Source of the DNA: an uncultured Dokdonia sp.
Lineage (GTDB): Bacteria > Bacteroidota > Bacteroidia > Flavobacteriales > Flavobacteriaceae
Direction of reading: 5' to 3'
Assembly: GCF_947492535.1 (NCBI RefSeq)
Contig: NZ_CANLNH010000003.1
Coordinates: 62,001 to 126,000 of the forward strand
DNA length: 64,000 nucleotides
Position 1 is the first letter of the stretch. Every line of letters begins with the position of its first letter. Below the pieces are notes generated by a model, which was not told where the DNA came from, did not search any database, and saw nothing but the letters and a program-made list of their open reading frames with translations. Both the position numbers and the translations under genes were made by a program. Below, piece after piece: positions 1 through 8,388 of the stretch.

Positions 1-778
1 CTTCGCCAACTCTAACGAATTATCAGGAAGTACCTTAGTTTTAGGAGCGCTATTTTTTGCTTTTCAGATTTATGGAGATTTTTCAGGTTATTCAGATATC
101 GCTATAGGAACCGCTCGTTTATTTGGATTTGATTTAAAACAGAATTTTTCATTCCCTTATTTTTCTAGATGTATTGCAGAATTTTGGAGACGCTGGCATA
201 TATCTCTGTCCACATGGTTTAGAGATTATGTATATATCCCTTTAGGAGGAAGTAGAGGAAATGTTAGACAACAAGTAAGGAATACCTTTATTATTTTTAT
301 TATAAGCGGCTTCTGGCATGGTGCTAATTGGACATTTATTGTATGGGGTATATTAAATGCACTATACTTCTTGCCGTTACTTTTATCTAAAAAGAATAGA
401 AATCATATTGATATTGTTGCTAAAGGAAAATGGGTGCCTAGTGTAAATGATGTCGTTAAAATGATAAGTACATTTTCATTGACACTATTGGCTTGGATAT
501 TTTTTAGAGCAGAAAATATAACACATGCTTGGCAATATATTACTACTATTTTTTCTGCTTCATTATTCCATGTTCCAGAGATTTTTCCAATCCAAGAACT
601 GTTATTGATTCTATGCTTTTTAATTGTAGAATGGATAGGTAGAGAAGGAACCTATGCAATTCAGACAATAGGAACAAAACATAAAGCAGCATTACGTTAT
701 ACATTATACTATGGGATTGCTTTTGCAATACTATGGTTTAGAGGAAGTGAGCAACAATTTATTTATTTTCAATTTTAA
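1..778 (+). CDS. MBOAT-family membrane O-acyltransferase (AlgI/DltB-like), 5' truncated by window
   Basis: The frame is open from base 2 to the TAA at 776-778, so only the C-terminal ~258 residues are present. The fragment carries FQIYGDFSGYSDIA, FWRRWHISLSTWFRDYVYIPLGG and the SGFWHGANWTFIVWG block, which contains the invariant membrane His. These are hallmarks of the AlgI branch of MBOAT acyltransferases, which transfer acetyl groups onto exopolysaccharides or cell-wall glycans from the membrane. Several hydrophobic segments follow. The next gene starts directly at the stop codon and encodes an SGNH-like exported protein, the usual partner that completes acyl transfer in the periplasm. The substrate cannot be read from the sequence. 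Family assignment is firm; the true start lies outside the window. Confidence 0.93.
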   Translation, partial: FANSNELSGSTLVLGALFFAFQIYGDFSGYSDIAIGTARLFGFDLKQNFSFPYFSRCIAEFWRRWHISLSTWFRDYVYIPLGGSRGNVRQQVRNTFIIFIISGFWHGANWTFIVWGILNALYFLPLLLSKKNRNHIDIVAKGKWVPSVNDVVKMISTFSLTLLAWIFFRAENITHAWQYITTIFSASLFHVPEIFPIQELLLILCFLIVEWIGREGTYAIQTIGTKHKAALRYTLYYGIAFAILWFRGSEQQFIYFQF

Positions 779-781
779 GTG

Positions 782-1738
782 ATGAGAAAGTTTTTACTAA
801 AATTAGCGTATCTCATCTTGCCTTTAGTCGCTCTGAGTTATCCATTGGACTATTTGATTTCTAATGCTCTAAAAGAAGACCATGGTGTTCATGGTGAATA
901 TGAAGTTTGGAATGCGATTTATGAAAACAAAATCGATGGAGATATTGCTATATATGGTTCGTCTAGAGCTTGGGTACAAATTAATCCAGAAATTTTAGAA
1001 ACACATCTTGGAAAAAAAGTATACAATTTTGGTGTCGATGGTCATAATTTTAGAATACAATATTTACGACATTTAGAATACATAAAACATAATAAGAAAC
1101 CCCATCATATTATAGTAAGTGTAGATGCGTTTACGCTACAAAAAAGAGAAGACCTATATAATCAAGAGCAATTTTTACCCTATATGTTATGGAATAAAAA
1201 CATAACAGAGTACACATCGAGTTATAAAGGATTTAGTAAAGCCGATTATTATATACCTTTTGTGCGTTATGCAGGAAGAATAGCGACTATTAAAAAAGCA
1301 AATAGTTATCTATTATATCCAGAAGAGGATACTACAAATTTTAGACAAAAAGGATTTAGAAGTTTTGATCTACAATGGGATGCTAGTGTAGATAGTCTAT
1401 TAGCCAGTGAAAAAAAATATACCATTCAATTTCATTCAGAAACGAGAACACTATTAGAATATTTTGTGCAAGAATGCCAACGAGATGGTATCACTGTGAC
1501 GTTTGTTTATGCCCCAGAGTATATAGCTGGACAACACTATGTAGTAAATAGGGAAGAGGCGATGACGATGTATAGAGACATAGCTCAAAAATACTCCTTA
1601 GTATTTCTTGACTATTCAAATGATGAACTCTCTTTTAAAAAAGATTTTTTTTATAATGCGAGTCATTTAAATACAGAAGGCGCCCAATTATTCACAGAAA
1701 AACTAGCGCAGGATTTAAAACCAATATTTAAACAATAG
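782..1738 (+). CDS. SGNH/AlgX-like periplasmic partner of the MBOAT acyltransferase
   Basis: A protein of 318 residues with an N-terminal signal/anchor (KFLLKLAYLILPLVALSY). The block IYGSSRAW near residue 60 fits the nucleophile-serine block of SGNH hydrolases, and NASHLNTEGAQLF near the C-terminus fits the Asp/His block (here the His of SHLN). In-frame GTG (779) and ATG (782) starts both lie immediately after the MBOAT stop codon, so the genes are translationally coupled; ATG is preferred. Such MBOAT-SGNH pairs O-acylate extracellular polysaccharides, with the SGNH protein acting outside the membrane. Activity is inferred from family and context only; this subgroup is usually annotated as hypothetical. 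Confidence 0.75.
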   Translation: MRKFLLKLAYLILPLVALSYPLDYLISNALKEDHGVHGEYEVWNAIYENKIDGDIAIYGSSRAWVQINPEILETHLGKKVYNFGVDGHNFRIQYLRHLEYIKHNKKPHHIIVSVDAFTLQKREDLYNQEQFLPYMLWNKNITEYTSSYKGFSKADYYIPFVRYAGRIATIKKANSYLLYPEEDTTNFRQKGFRSFDLQWDASVDSLLASEKKYTIQFHSETRTLLEYFVQECQRDGITVTFVYAPEYIAGQHYVVNREEAMTMYRDIAQKYSLVFLDYSNDELSFKKDFFYNASHLNTEGAQLFTEKLAQDLKPIFKQ

Positions 1739-1820
1739 GTATAGTGTGTACTACGCAATAACTAAAGTCCTTTTTAGAAATTATAGTTGCCATCTTTTAC
1801 AAATTGTATACTTTTAGTAT

Positions 1821-2627
1821 ATGATACCAGAACATATTATCAATAGAAAAGGCCCAAGAAGTCTAAAAGATTTAAACCCTGAAGTGTTAGACTATCTGAA
1901 TTCGGGAAAAGTAGAAACCAAAAACTTAATGGAATGGTTGGCTACAGATCAATTAGTGTTGTTAAAAACGGTGCTCGAACCTCTCGATAAGATGGATTGG
2001 TTTCCGTCGTTTACAGCGGCTGTAAACGCTCAAAAGAAGCCAACGGCAAATAGCAATACCAAAGTAATAGGAGAAACCTTTGCGCAGCTTTCTGATTCCG
2101 CTTTCGCGAAAGCGTACTTAGCCACACACCCAAGTGATATTGTAAGATGTTGGGCCTGTTGGACCGAAAGTCTTTTTTATGACTCGACAGAGGCATTACT
2201 CACTGCGATGAAACCCTATGCTGCCGACACCCACTTTGGCGTACGAGAAGTAGTTATTTTTGCAACTAAAGAGCGTCTTATTGAAGATTTGGACACCGCG
2301 ATTGCTTTATTGACGCCGTGGACAAAAGATACTGACGAAAATGTGCGTAGATATGCTGCTGAGGTCGTAAGACCTATAGGAGTGTGGACCAAGAAAATCA
2401 CACAACTTCAAGAGCAACCAGAAAAAGGACTCCCTATTCTAGAACCTTTAAAATCTGATCCCTCTAAATACGTACGTGATTCCGTAGGAAATTGGTTAAA
2501 TGATGCTAGTAAATCGCAACCAGCTTGGATACAATCTCTATGTACTACTTGGCAAAAAGGAACGCCTTCTAAAGAAACATTATATATCATTAAAAAAGGG
2601 CTACGAACTATTGAGAAAAAGAAGTAA
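1821..2627 (+). CDS. DNA alkylation repair protein, HEAT-like repeat glycosylase (AlkC/AlkD superfamily)
   Basis: A 268-residue all-helical protein. The C-terminal half matches the AlkC-type pattern: VRRYAAEVVRPIGVW, then LEPLKSDPSKYVRDSVGNWL, NDASKSQPAW and a terminal LRTIEKKK. Enzymes of this family excise N3- and N7-alkylated purines using stacked HEAT-like repeats that cradle the lesion. The protein is shorter than AlkC members with a C-terminal Ig-like domain, so it resembles the form without it. The genome-wide palindrome lies inside the gene at 2099-2114 and is translated as AFAKA between helices. The start is the ATG at 1821. It stands alone, about 80 bases downstream of the SGNH gene. 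Superfamily is well supported; substrate range is inferred. Confidence 0.8.
   Translation: MIPEHIINRKGPRSLKDLNPEVLDYLNSGKVETKNLMEWLATDQLVLLKTVLEPLDKMDWFPSFTAAVNAQKKPTANSNTKVIGETFAQLSDSAFAKAYLATHPSDIVRCWACWTESLFYDSTEALLTAMKPYAADTHFGVREVVIFATKERLIEDLDTAIALLTPWTKDTDENVRRYAAEVVRPIGVWTKKITQLQEQPEKGLPILEPLKSDPSKYVRDSVGNWLNDASKSQPAWIQSLCTTWQKGTPSKETLYIIKKGLRTIEKKK
2099..2114. repeat. CGCTTTCGCGAAAGCG palindrome, intragenic
   Basis: Perfect 16-bp copy of the recurrent palindrome inside the AlkC-like gene, read as AFAKA. It is followed by TA, as in most copies. Confidence 0.9.
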
Positions 2628-2639
2628 AATTACCTTGTA

Positions 2640-2885
2640 TTATGTGTTTTGAGGCTTTCTACTTTTCAATAAACTTTTTAAAGAAACTAATGCCCACGTA
2701 CCTTCTAGTATGACAAAGGGTATAAAATCTATAAGATATGAAGACCACATTGCTAAACTAGCTCCAATGAAATTAAGAAGCATATATCCAAGACTTTGAG
2801 TAGTGAGTTTGTTATAGAGTGATAATATATAGGCGGTCAATAATAATGTAACACCTATAGAACCTAGTATCGTATGAAATTCCAT
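2640..2885 (-). CDS. small integral membrane protein, CBU_0592-like family
   Basis: An 81-residue protein made almost entirely of three hydrophobic helices (ILGSIGVTLLLTAYILSL; LGYMLLNFIGASLAMWSSYL; FIPFVILEGTWALVSLKSLL) with a short basic tail. This pattern, including the glycine-rich first helix and the PFVILEGTWALVSL segment, matches the small CBU_0592-type membrane protein family of unknown function. The ATG overlaps the stop of the upstream minus-strand ORF (TAATG at 2883-2887), suggesting translational coupling. No function can be assigned. Confidence 0.7.
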   Translation of the reverse strand: MEFHTILGSIGVTLLLTAYILSLYNKLTTQSLGYMLLNFIGASLAMWSSYLIDFIPFVILEGTWALVSLKSLLKSRKPQNT

Positions 2886-3124
2886 TAGCTATTTAAGAAA
2901 TTTAAGGGATGTTTTGGGAATATAACTCGATATATTTTCGCGAAAGCGTATATGACATTCATATTCACAAATGAGTATGTAGTAATATCGTGTAATAAAA
3001 TCATTGGTTTTCCCTTATCAATACCTGTATAAGTATTATTAACAAGAATGTTTGCAATTCCTTCTTGTTGAATATGTTTTTGACGTTGAGCAAAATCAAC
3101 AATGTTCATTTCTGTTTCTATCAT
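2885..3124 (-). CDS. hypothetical 79-residue protein, possibly a remnant
   Basis: Not recognised. The N-terminal half is soluble and charged (QRQKHIQQEGIANILVNN). The C-terminal part, NVIYAFAKIYRVIF, is built around a copy of the genome palindrome at 2936-2948. The stop codon overlaps the ATG of the downstream membrane protein, which argues that the frame is really translated. However, the C-terminus may be an artefact of palindrome insertion into an older gene, with loss of its end. Confidence 0.4.
   Translation of the reverse strand: MIETEMNIVDFAQRQKHIQQEGIANILVNNTYTGIDKGKPMILLHDITTYSFVNMNVIYAFAKIYRVIFPKHPLNFLNS
2936..2948. repeat. TTTCGCGAAAGCG palindrome copy
   Basis: Thirteen-base copy of the recurrent palindrome, followed by TATA. 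It lies inside the 79-residue ORF and encodes YAFAKI on the minus strand. Confidence 0.8.
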
Positions 3125-3350
3125 AGATTCTAATTTACTGTATGTATTTATGATTTACTATTAATCACAATAAAAACAGATTGATTTTTTGTCGACTATA
3201 GATTACAGGCTTACATAAAAGATTCGTTTTTTATTTCAAAAAATCAATACTAAACTGGATTGTTAAAACAAGTAAAAATACGCTATTATCCTTTTAAACA
3301 ATGTGTTAGATTTAGTGCGTATCTGTAAATCACTAACCCACTCACATATT

Positions 3351-5084
3351 ATGAAACGTTTATTTCAAGAAAATGCAACCCCTAAGTTTAGAAACCTGAT
3401 CCTTTTATTTGCGACGTTACTTTTGAGTATAAGTTGTGATAAGATAATCTCTACGGCAAGTCCAGATGAAGATACTGCAAAAGGAACAGCGGTAGAAACA
3501 TCTTCGTCAGATAATATTCATGTAGCCTTCGCTGGCGGTGGATGGCGCGCGCACACAGGACATACTGCATGGACGATGTCTTTGTTAGAAACTAATGGAA
3601 ATAAGTTAGATAATGTATTTCAGCATGTAGAGAGCATAGGCTCAAACTCAGGAGGAAGTTGGTTTAGTACTATGCTAATATATTCTCCAAAGTTCGTTAC
3701 AAACATAGAAACGATAGCTCTCAAAAATTGGGGAGATACTATGAATGGAGGCTGGCTAGGAGGACAACAAAATCTTTTTAATGATATCTCTCATTGTAGT
3801 TCAGCAAGTGGGGAAGCTTATTCGGCATGTGTGATTTCGTATTATTCAGGTATACATCTTGAATGGAATGAAGTCGTCAAAAGTTTAGTTTTTAAAGATT
3901 ATTTTCTTAACGGTAAAACATTAAATGGATCACGTCAGTCATGGGCAAATGATAAATCGTTGTTTCTGGCTTCTACGATGTTGACTAATAATGTAGTATT
4001 AAATGCAGCAGGAGGTGTTTCAGGAAGGGGATATAATCAATTTTATCAAGCCTGTTATAATAGTACGGCAAATACTCATGGGAAAAATGGAGGTTCTTGT
4101 AGTAGTGGCGTAGTACCCGATGTAACGCCTGTTATCTTTTCCAGTAGTGCTCAAAGCACAAACTCAAATTTGACAATGCCTCCATTTTTCCCAGAAGCTG
4201 GAGCGAGCACACAATTTAATATAGCATATTCACAACAAACAGATAATAATCCTAATACTGGAAACGCCTCGATAGCAAATCCTATTAATAATGATCAGGT
4301 AGAAGTGCTACATGCAGCAGCAGCGTCCAGTGCTGCAGTAGGTTTTGCAGCAAGCGAAAATGCATCAGGAGGATGGGATTTTTCATATGCCGCAGATAAT
4401 TCGGCACTAAATTTTAGTTTAAAAAATGGAATTGCAACATATGACGTAGCTCAAGATGGCACGTCTATTAGTGATTTAGCATCTTCTATAAGCGTAAGCT
4501 TTGCAGATGGAGGCGCTGTAGATAATTCAGGAGTTGCACAGATTGTCAATTTTTTACAAGCAAATGGAGATGATACAGATTTTCATATTGTGGCTTTTGA
4601 TAATGTGCAAAGTCCTCCTTTTCATATTGGAGCTGGACCTACGCTTGCTGAAGCTGGAAATGATATCGCTTCACTATTTGGATATGGATTGTGTGAAGGA
4701 AATACCTTCTGTTCAGGATTTAATTGCGGAGGCACTTGTGTTGCTGTTCCCGAACTCCAAGTTTTTGAATCAAAAACACTGACTTCTACTCCGGTAACGT
4801 GGAGTTATCCAGCAAAACCAAGTAAGTATATGAATACACCAAAGTTGATTTATACGAAGTATAAAGTGACTACCGTAGCAAATCCTGCTATGGGAATCAA
4901 GGAAAAATCAACAGGCTATTTGCATGCATTTACCTGTTACTATTATAATGCAACGACAGTACCTGAAAATAATAAAGAGAGTTTTTTAACTTACGAGGAG
5001 ATGATGCAATTTATTAATGATGGGTTAAAAGCAAATAATAATGAAGGGTTGGCATTTCTTGAAAAAGCACTGGGACTTAAGTAA
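3351..5084 (+). CDS. cPLA2/patatin-like acyl hydrolase, lipoprotein
   Basis: From the ATG at 3351 the protein has about 577 residues and a lipoprotein signal peptide ending in the lipobox LSISC, which decides this start over the upstream in-frame ATG at 3303. The body begins with VAFAGGGWRAH (oxyanion-hole glycine block). It continues with SIGSNSGGSWFS (nucleophile serine in a GxSxGGSW setting) and later SFADGGAVDNSG (catalytic aspartate). Together these form the Ser-Asp dyad of cytosolic-phospholipase-A2/patatin-type lipases. It is therefore likely an outer-membrane or periplasmic lipid acyl hydrolase. A cluster of cysteines (GLCEGNTFCSGFNCGGTC) follows the catalytic Asp, an unusual insertion. 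The substrate is unknown. Confidence 0.8.
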   Translation: MKRLFQENATPKFRNLILLFATLLLSISCDKIISTASPDEDTAKGTAVETSSSDNIHVAFAGGGWRAHTGHTAWTMSLLETNGNKLDNVFQHVESIGSNSGGSWFSTMLIYSPKFVTNIETIALKNWGDTMNGGWLGGQQNLFNDISHCSSASGEAYSACVISYYSGIHLEWNEVVKSLVFKDYFLNGKTLNGSRQSWANDKSLFLASTMLTNNVVLNAAGGVSGRGYNQFYQACYNSTANTHGKNGGSCSSGVVPDVTPVIFSSSAQSTNSNLTMPPFFPEAGASTQFNIAYSQQTDNNPNTGNASIANPINNDQVEVLHAAAASSAAVGFAASENASGGWDFSYAADNSALNFSLKNGIATYDVAQDGTSISDLASSISVSFADGGAVDNSGVAQIVNFLQANGDDTDFHIVAFDNVQSPPFHIGAGPTLAEAGNDIASLFGYGLCEGNTFCSGFNCGGTCVAVPELQVFESKTLTSTPVTWSYPAKPSKYMNTPKLIYTKYKVTTVANPAMGIKEKSTGYLHAFTCYYYNATTVPENNKESFLTYEEMMQFINDGLKANNNEGLAFLEKALGLK

Positions 5085-5190
5085 GCTATCGCAATAGTTA
5101 ACATTTAAAAATCCATTTCGATGTAGCGATAGATTTTTGTTTTAGCGCTAGATCAAGAATTACGTTTCTTATGTAGCTGTGTATCGTTAT

Positions 5191-5211
5191 AATTACGGTA
5201 AAACCGTAATT
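5191..5211. repeat. perfect stem-loop AATTACGGT-AAA-ACCGTAATT
   Basis: Nine-base-pair perfect stem with a three-base loop between the phospholipase-like gene and the small peptide gene. It lacks a T tract, so it may be an operator or mRNA-stabilising hairpin rather than a terminator. Confidence 0.5.
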
Positions 5212-5268
5212 TGCTGATAATCAAATATTTCACTAACTTAGGAGTATTGTTAATCTAAAAATAGTGTT

Positions 5269-5466
5269 ATGATAAAAAACATTTCAAGTTTAGGAAAAGC
5301 TTTAAACAAAGCAAAACAAAAATCTATTAAAGGTGGGTGGGGACCTACTGAATATGTCTCAAGTTGTGGCCCAACATCAGATGGTTTGGCTTGCTTGACA
5401 GGTTTTCCACATTGTCCAACTGGTTTTTGCTCAGGAGGAGTTTGCTCGCCTAGTACAGGTGGATAA
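5269..5466 (+). CDS. GG-leader secreted peptide precursor (bacteriocin/RiPP-like), 65 aa
   Basis: The first 23 residues form a classic Bacteroidota double-glycine leader: LGKALNKAKQKSIKGG, a short amphipathic helix ending in Gly-Gly. The 42-residue core (WGPTEYVSSCGP to the C-terminus) has five cysteines, is rich in Gly, Pro, Ser and Thr, and ends SPSTGG. Such leaders are removed by C39-peptidase ABC exporters. No exporter or modification enzyme lies next to the gene, so processing would have to use one encoded elsewhere. A good terminator hairpin follows at 5534. Whether the product is a bacteriocin, a signal peptide or a modified peptide cannot be told. Confidence 0.7.
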   Translation: MIKNISSLGKALNKAKQKSIKGGWGPTEYVSSCGPTSDGLACLTGFPHCPTGFCSGGVCSPSTGG

Positions 5467-5533
5467 TTTAAAGAAGTATATATCTTTTAATAGTAGTTGA
5501 AATACTGTAAAAGATAAAAATCTAGCATGATAT

Positions 5534-5562
5534 AGCCTCAATTTTATTGGGGCTTATTTTAT
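5534..5562 (+). terminator. intrinsic terminator of the GG-leader peptide gene
   Basis: Stem AGCCTCAAT / ATTGGGGCT (one G-T pair) with a three-base loop, followed by TATTTTATT. It lies about 70 bases after the stop codon. Confidence 0.7.
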
Positions 5563-5811
5563 TGTACTTGAGAAAGAAACTAGATGGTAAGAAAGTTTCT
5601 TGATTAGAATGTAAATATAAGTTCTTATCATCTGTAAAAATTACACAAGAAAGATCGATAATACATCCTAAATAAGGTGAAAAATCGAGATTTTAATTCT
5701 ATTACTAAAATATTTCGAATCAAGAAAAGACAGTTGGTAGTCAATTAGAGTATCTATATAAATAGATGTACCGTAATTGAAAGACTATAACTGTATTGGT
5801 AAATTATTGAA

Positions 5812-5892
5812 TTATTCACCTTGAAGCATTGCTATGATGCCTAATACTAAGCAAATCGCAAGACTAGCAAATAAAATTCCTCCTACTCCCAT
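5812..5892 (-). CDS. 26-residue single-span membrane micropeptide (candidate)
   Basis: The minus-strand ATG at 5892 opens a 26-codon frame. It begins MGVGGILFASLAICL, continues as an uninterrupted hydrophobic helix and ends with the polar tail LQGE. One transmembrane span with a short polar end is typical of regulatory or subunit micropeptides of membrane complexes. It lies alone in a 603-bp gap otherwise without coding sequence. Comparative conservation would be needed to prove it; the helix composition is far from what AT-rich random DNA usually gives. Confidence 0.45.
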   Translation of the reverse strand: MGVGGILFASLAICLVLGIIAMLQGE

Positions 5893-6069
5893 AATGGTTT
5901 GTTTTAAATTCTTTTAAATTTAATAAAAAAAATAGACTTACTATTAACTATGCATTTTAGAATTCATTGAATGAAGCCAAAAATGGCTTTATGATACGTT
6001 AAAATTTATTATTTAGTGTTATTCTAAATCAAAAGATGCTAAACTTGCAGTACTAATACCAAATCTATA

Positions 6070-7236
6070 ATGAAGTTAATTAGCATAAGAACCACTATTT
6101 TACTTGCTCTAATTGTTTTTAATTGTCAATTTGTACAAAGCCAAAACCTAGAAAAAATAGCTGAGTTCTTCACTTTTTATCCCAATAAAAAAGCACATCA
6201 AAAAGATTCGGCGCTCTATTTACAGAAGTTTATTGCAGCACCAGTCATGACCTATAGTCCAGAAACAAATCTTGCGATAGGAACTGGAGCTAAATACCTA
6301 TTTAAATTTAATGGTAGTGGCGAAGAGACAAGGGCTTCAAATATTCCAATGTCTATTCGATATACGCTTAATAACCAGTTTATATTTTACTCAGGTTTTG
6401 AGGTGTTTACAAATCAAGAAAAATGGGTGATAGAAGGTAATTTACTATTTCAAAATTATCCGCGTTTGTTTTATGGGATAGGGCGTGATAGCCCCAAAGA
6501 AAATGAACTTGAATATAATTACTATCAGTTTTTATTTGAGCCTATTTTTTTAAAACAAATGTTTACAAGATATCTTTTTATTGGAGCGGGTATACGTTAC
6601 AATACCATTTCGAATGTAGCATTTGAAGAAGAAGAAGCCATCGCCGTTGGTCCGGATGCTATTTCAGGATTTAATGGAAGTACTTCATCAGGTGTCGAAG
6701 CAGCAGTTTTATATGATAGTAGGAATAATATACTTAATGCTGAAAATGGTTGGTATATAGAAGCGACCTATGGCGTATATGGGAAAGCCTTAGGAGGTAC
6801 ACATTCTTTTGAGTTAACACGTTTTGATGTTCGTCATTTCCTTGGATTATCAGAAAACGGACAAGATATTTTAGGTTTTCAACTACTTGGGAGTTTTTCA
6901 AGTGGTGATGTTCCTTTTAATGAATTGGCATTACTAGGAGGCAATGAAATTATGAGAGGGTATCGAGAAGGTAGATATGTAGATAGACATCTAGTTGCTG
7001 GACAAATGGAATACCGTAAGTCTTTTGGAGATTCTCGATGGGGTGCTGTAGCCTTTGTAGGGGCTGGAGATGTAGCAAATAGAGTACCAGATTTTAAACT
7101 CTCTAATTTTAGACCCAATTATGGTGCTGGAGTACGTTTTAAATTGGATAAAACCGAAAATTTAAATCTGCGATTTGACTATGGGTTTGGGCAAAATTCT
7201 AATTATTTCTACTTCACCATCGCTGAAGCATTTTAA
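6070..7236 (+). CDS. BamA/TamA-family outer-membrane beta-barrel protein (Omp85 surface-antigen domain)
   Basis: A 388-residue protein with a cleavable signal peptide (TTILLALIVFNCQFVQSQ). There is no room for multiple POTRA domains, so it is essentially the barrel. The segment LGGNEIMRGYREGRYVDRH is the conserved strand/loop-6 RGY/RGF block of Omp85 proteins. Alternating strands lead to the C-terminal FTIAEAF ending in phenylalanine, the barrel assembly signal. Short Omp85-like barrels without POTRA are common in Bacteroidota and of unknown role, possibly lipid or protein transport. The DUF4252 lipoprotein gene follows 73 bases downstream in the same direction. Confidence 0.85.
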   Translation: MKLISIRTTILLALIVFNCQFVQSQNLEKIAEFFTFYPNKKAHQKDSALYLQKFIAAPVMTYSPETNLAIGTGAKYLFKFNGSGEETRASNIPMSIRYTLNNQFIFYSGFEVFTNQEKWVIEGNLLFQNYPRLFYGIGRDSPKENELEYNYYQFLFEPIFLKQMFTRYLFIGAGIRYNTISNVAFEEEEAIAVGPDAISGFNGSTSSGVEAAVLYDSRNNILNAENGWYIEATYGVYGKALGGTHSFELTRFDVRHFLGLSENGQDILGFQLLGSFSSGDVPFNELALLGGNEIMRGYREGRYVDRHLVAGQMEYRKSFGDSRWGAVAFVGAGDVANRVPDFKLSNFRPNYGAGVRFKLDKTENLNLRFDYGFGQNSNYFYFTIAEAF

Positions 7237-7309
7237 TACACTTAGAGGGTTTAATTCTAAAATTGTCTATTTACTTACTTATATTTAGAACAATTTTAAA
7301 AATTACTTT

Positions 7310-7846
7310 ATGTTTAAAAGACTACTAGTATTGATTAGTATTGCCTTACTTACTTCTTGTGGGAGCTATAATTCTATAGACGCTTTTTATAACACCCATA
7401 AAAATGAAAATCAAGTAAAAGCGGTTCGTGTACCTAGATTTATGTTTACACTATTAAGTAGTATCTCACCAGAAGCGAATACACTTATCGGTAATACTAG
7501 AGATATACGTTATATGCAATTTCCAAGTAAAACGTCAGAGCGTACACAGTATTTAAATGAGCAAATGACAAAAATAACAGGTAGTTCTTTTATAGAAGTA
7601 TACCGTAATAATGATGACAATAAACGTAATGTAATTTCTATAAGAGAACGAGGGGATGTGGTAAAAGAAATTCTCGTGTATAAAAATGATGCAACAAAAG
7701 GTTCCTTTTTATATTTCAACGGAAATTTTAACCCTGTGCAAATTAGGAAAATGGTAGCAAATAAAGATTTTGATAAGTTGGGAGAAGGACTCATAAATCA
7801 ATTTACGAATACGAGCTCTAATACTCCAGGAATTATACAAAATTGA
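7310..7846 (+). CDS. DUF4252-family lipoprotein
   Basis: A 178-residue protein with lipoprotein signal FKRLLVLISIALLTSCG. The body has DUF4252 features: a soluble alpha/beta domain with FMFTLLSSIS near the N-terminus, then FIEVYRNNDDN and VVKEILVYKNDA strands, and VQIRKMVANKDF toward the end. Function is unknown; members are envelope lipoproteins of Bacteroidota, often near stress or sigma-factor genes. The gene runs convergently into the thioredoxin gene, with 23 bases between them. Confidence 0.8.
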   Translation: MFKRLLVLISIALLTSCGSYNSIDAFYNTHKNENQVKAVRVPRFMFTLLSSISPEANTLIGNTRDIRYMQFPSKTSERTQYLNEQMTKITGSSFIEVYRNNDDNKRNVISIRERGDVVKEILVYKNDATKGSFLYFNGNFNPVQIRKMVANKDFDKLGEGLINQFTNTSSNTPGIIQN

Positions 7847-7869
7847 AAATGTATCTAATGCTTATGGTA

Positions 7870-8358
7870 TTAAAAACTAGCATCCAGTATTGCATTAAGG
7901 ACATTTAAATATTTCTTTTTTGATTTATCCCCTAAATAACCAATAATCCTCCCATTTACATTCCCTTTGTTGTCTAGTAATATTGTTGTAGGAAATGCTG
8001 TTACATTATATTTTTCTTTGATATCAAATTTAGGGCGCCATTCGTCTATATGAGCCATAACGAAATCTTCATCAAATGTATCTTTTATAAAATCAAATTC
8101 AATAAGTATAAAATGCTGGGAGATTTTTTTGAATTGTTTTGTAGAGAAAAATTTCTTTTCTAAAAGTATACAGGCACCGCACCAATCAGATCCTGTAAAA
8201 TAGATGAGCATAGGTTTTTTTTCTTCTTTGCTTAGTGCTTGTGCTTTTTCAAAATCTAGATGCCATCTAAGTCCGTAGTCGTCTGTGCGGATTTCTTCTT
8301 GAGCGATTAGATTAGGAATGGAGATGAGAACAAGAATGAGAATTGTGAAAACCTTCAT
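7870..8358 (-). CDS. exported thioredoxin-family protein
   Basis: From the ATG at 8358 the protein is 162 residues with signal peptide KVFTILILVLISIPNLIAQ; an upstream in-frame ATG at 8388 would bury the signal, so it is rejected. The active site is GSDWCGACILLEK (CxxC), followed by a typical thioredoxin fold with the cis-proline block NVTAFPTTILLD. This is the thioredoxin_7/DsbD-gamma-like type with a WHLDFEKAQ lead-in, acting on periplasmic disulfides. No DsbD-like partner is adjacent. Confidence 0.88.
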   Translation of the reverse strand: MKVFTILILVLISIPNLIAQEEIRTDDYGLRWHLDFEKAQALSKEEKKPMLIYFTGSDWCGACILLEKKFFSTKQFKKISQHFILIEFDFIKDTFDEDFVMAHIDEWRPKFDIKEKYNVTAFPTTILLDNKGNVNGRIIGYLGDKSKKKYLNVLNAILDASF

Positions 8359-8388
8359 GATATATAGCTGTTTTTGATTACAAATCAT

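Larger units (their letters stand above)
5467..6069. other. 603-bp gap between the peptide gene and the Omp85 gene
   Basis: AT-rich. It holds a terminator for the peptide gene (5534-5562) and a possible 26-codon membrane micro-ORF on the minus strand (5812-5892). Nothing else is recognisable. Confidence 0.6.
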
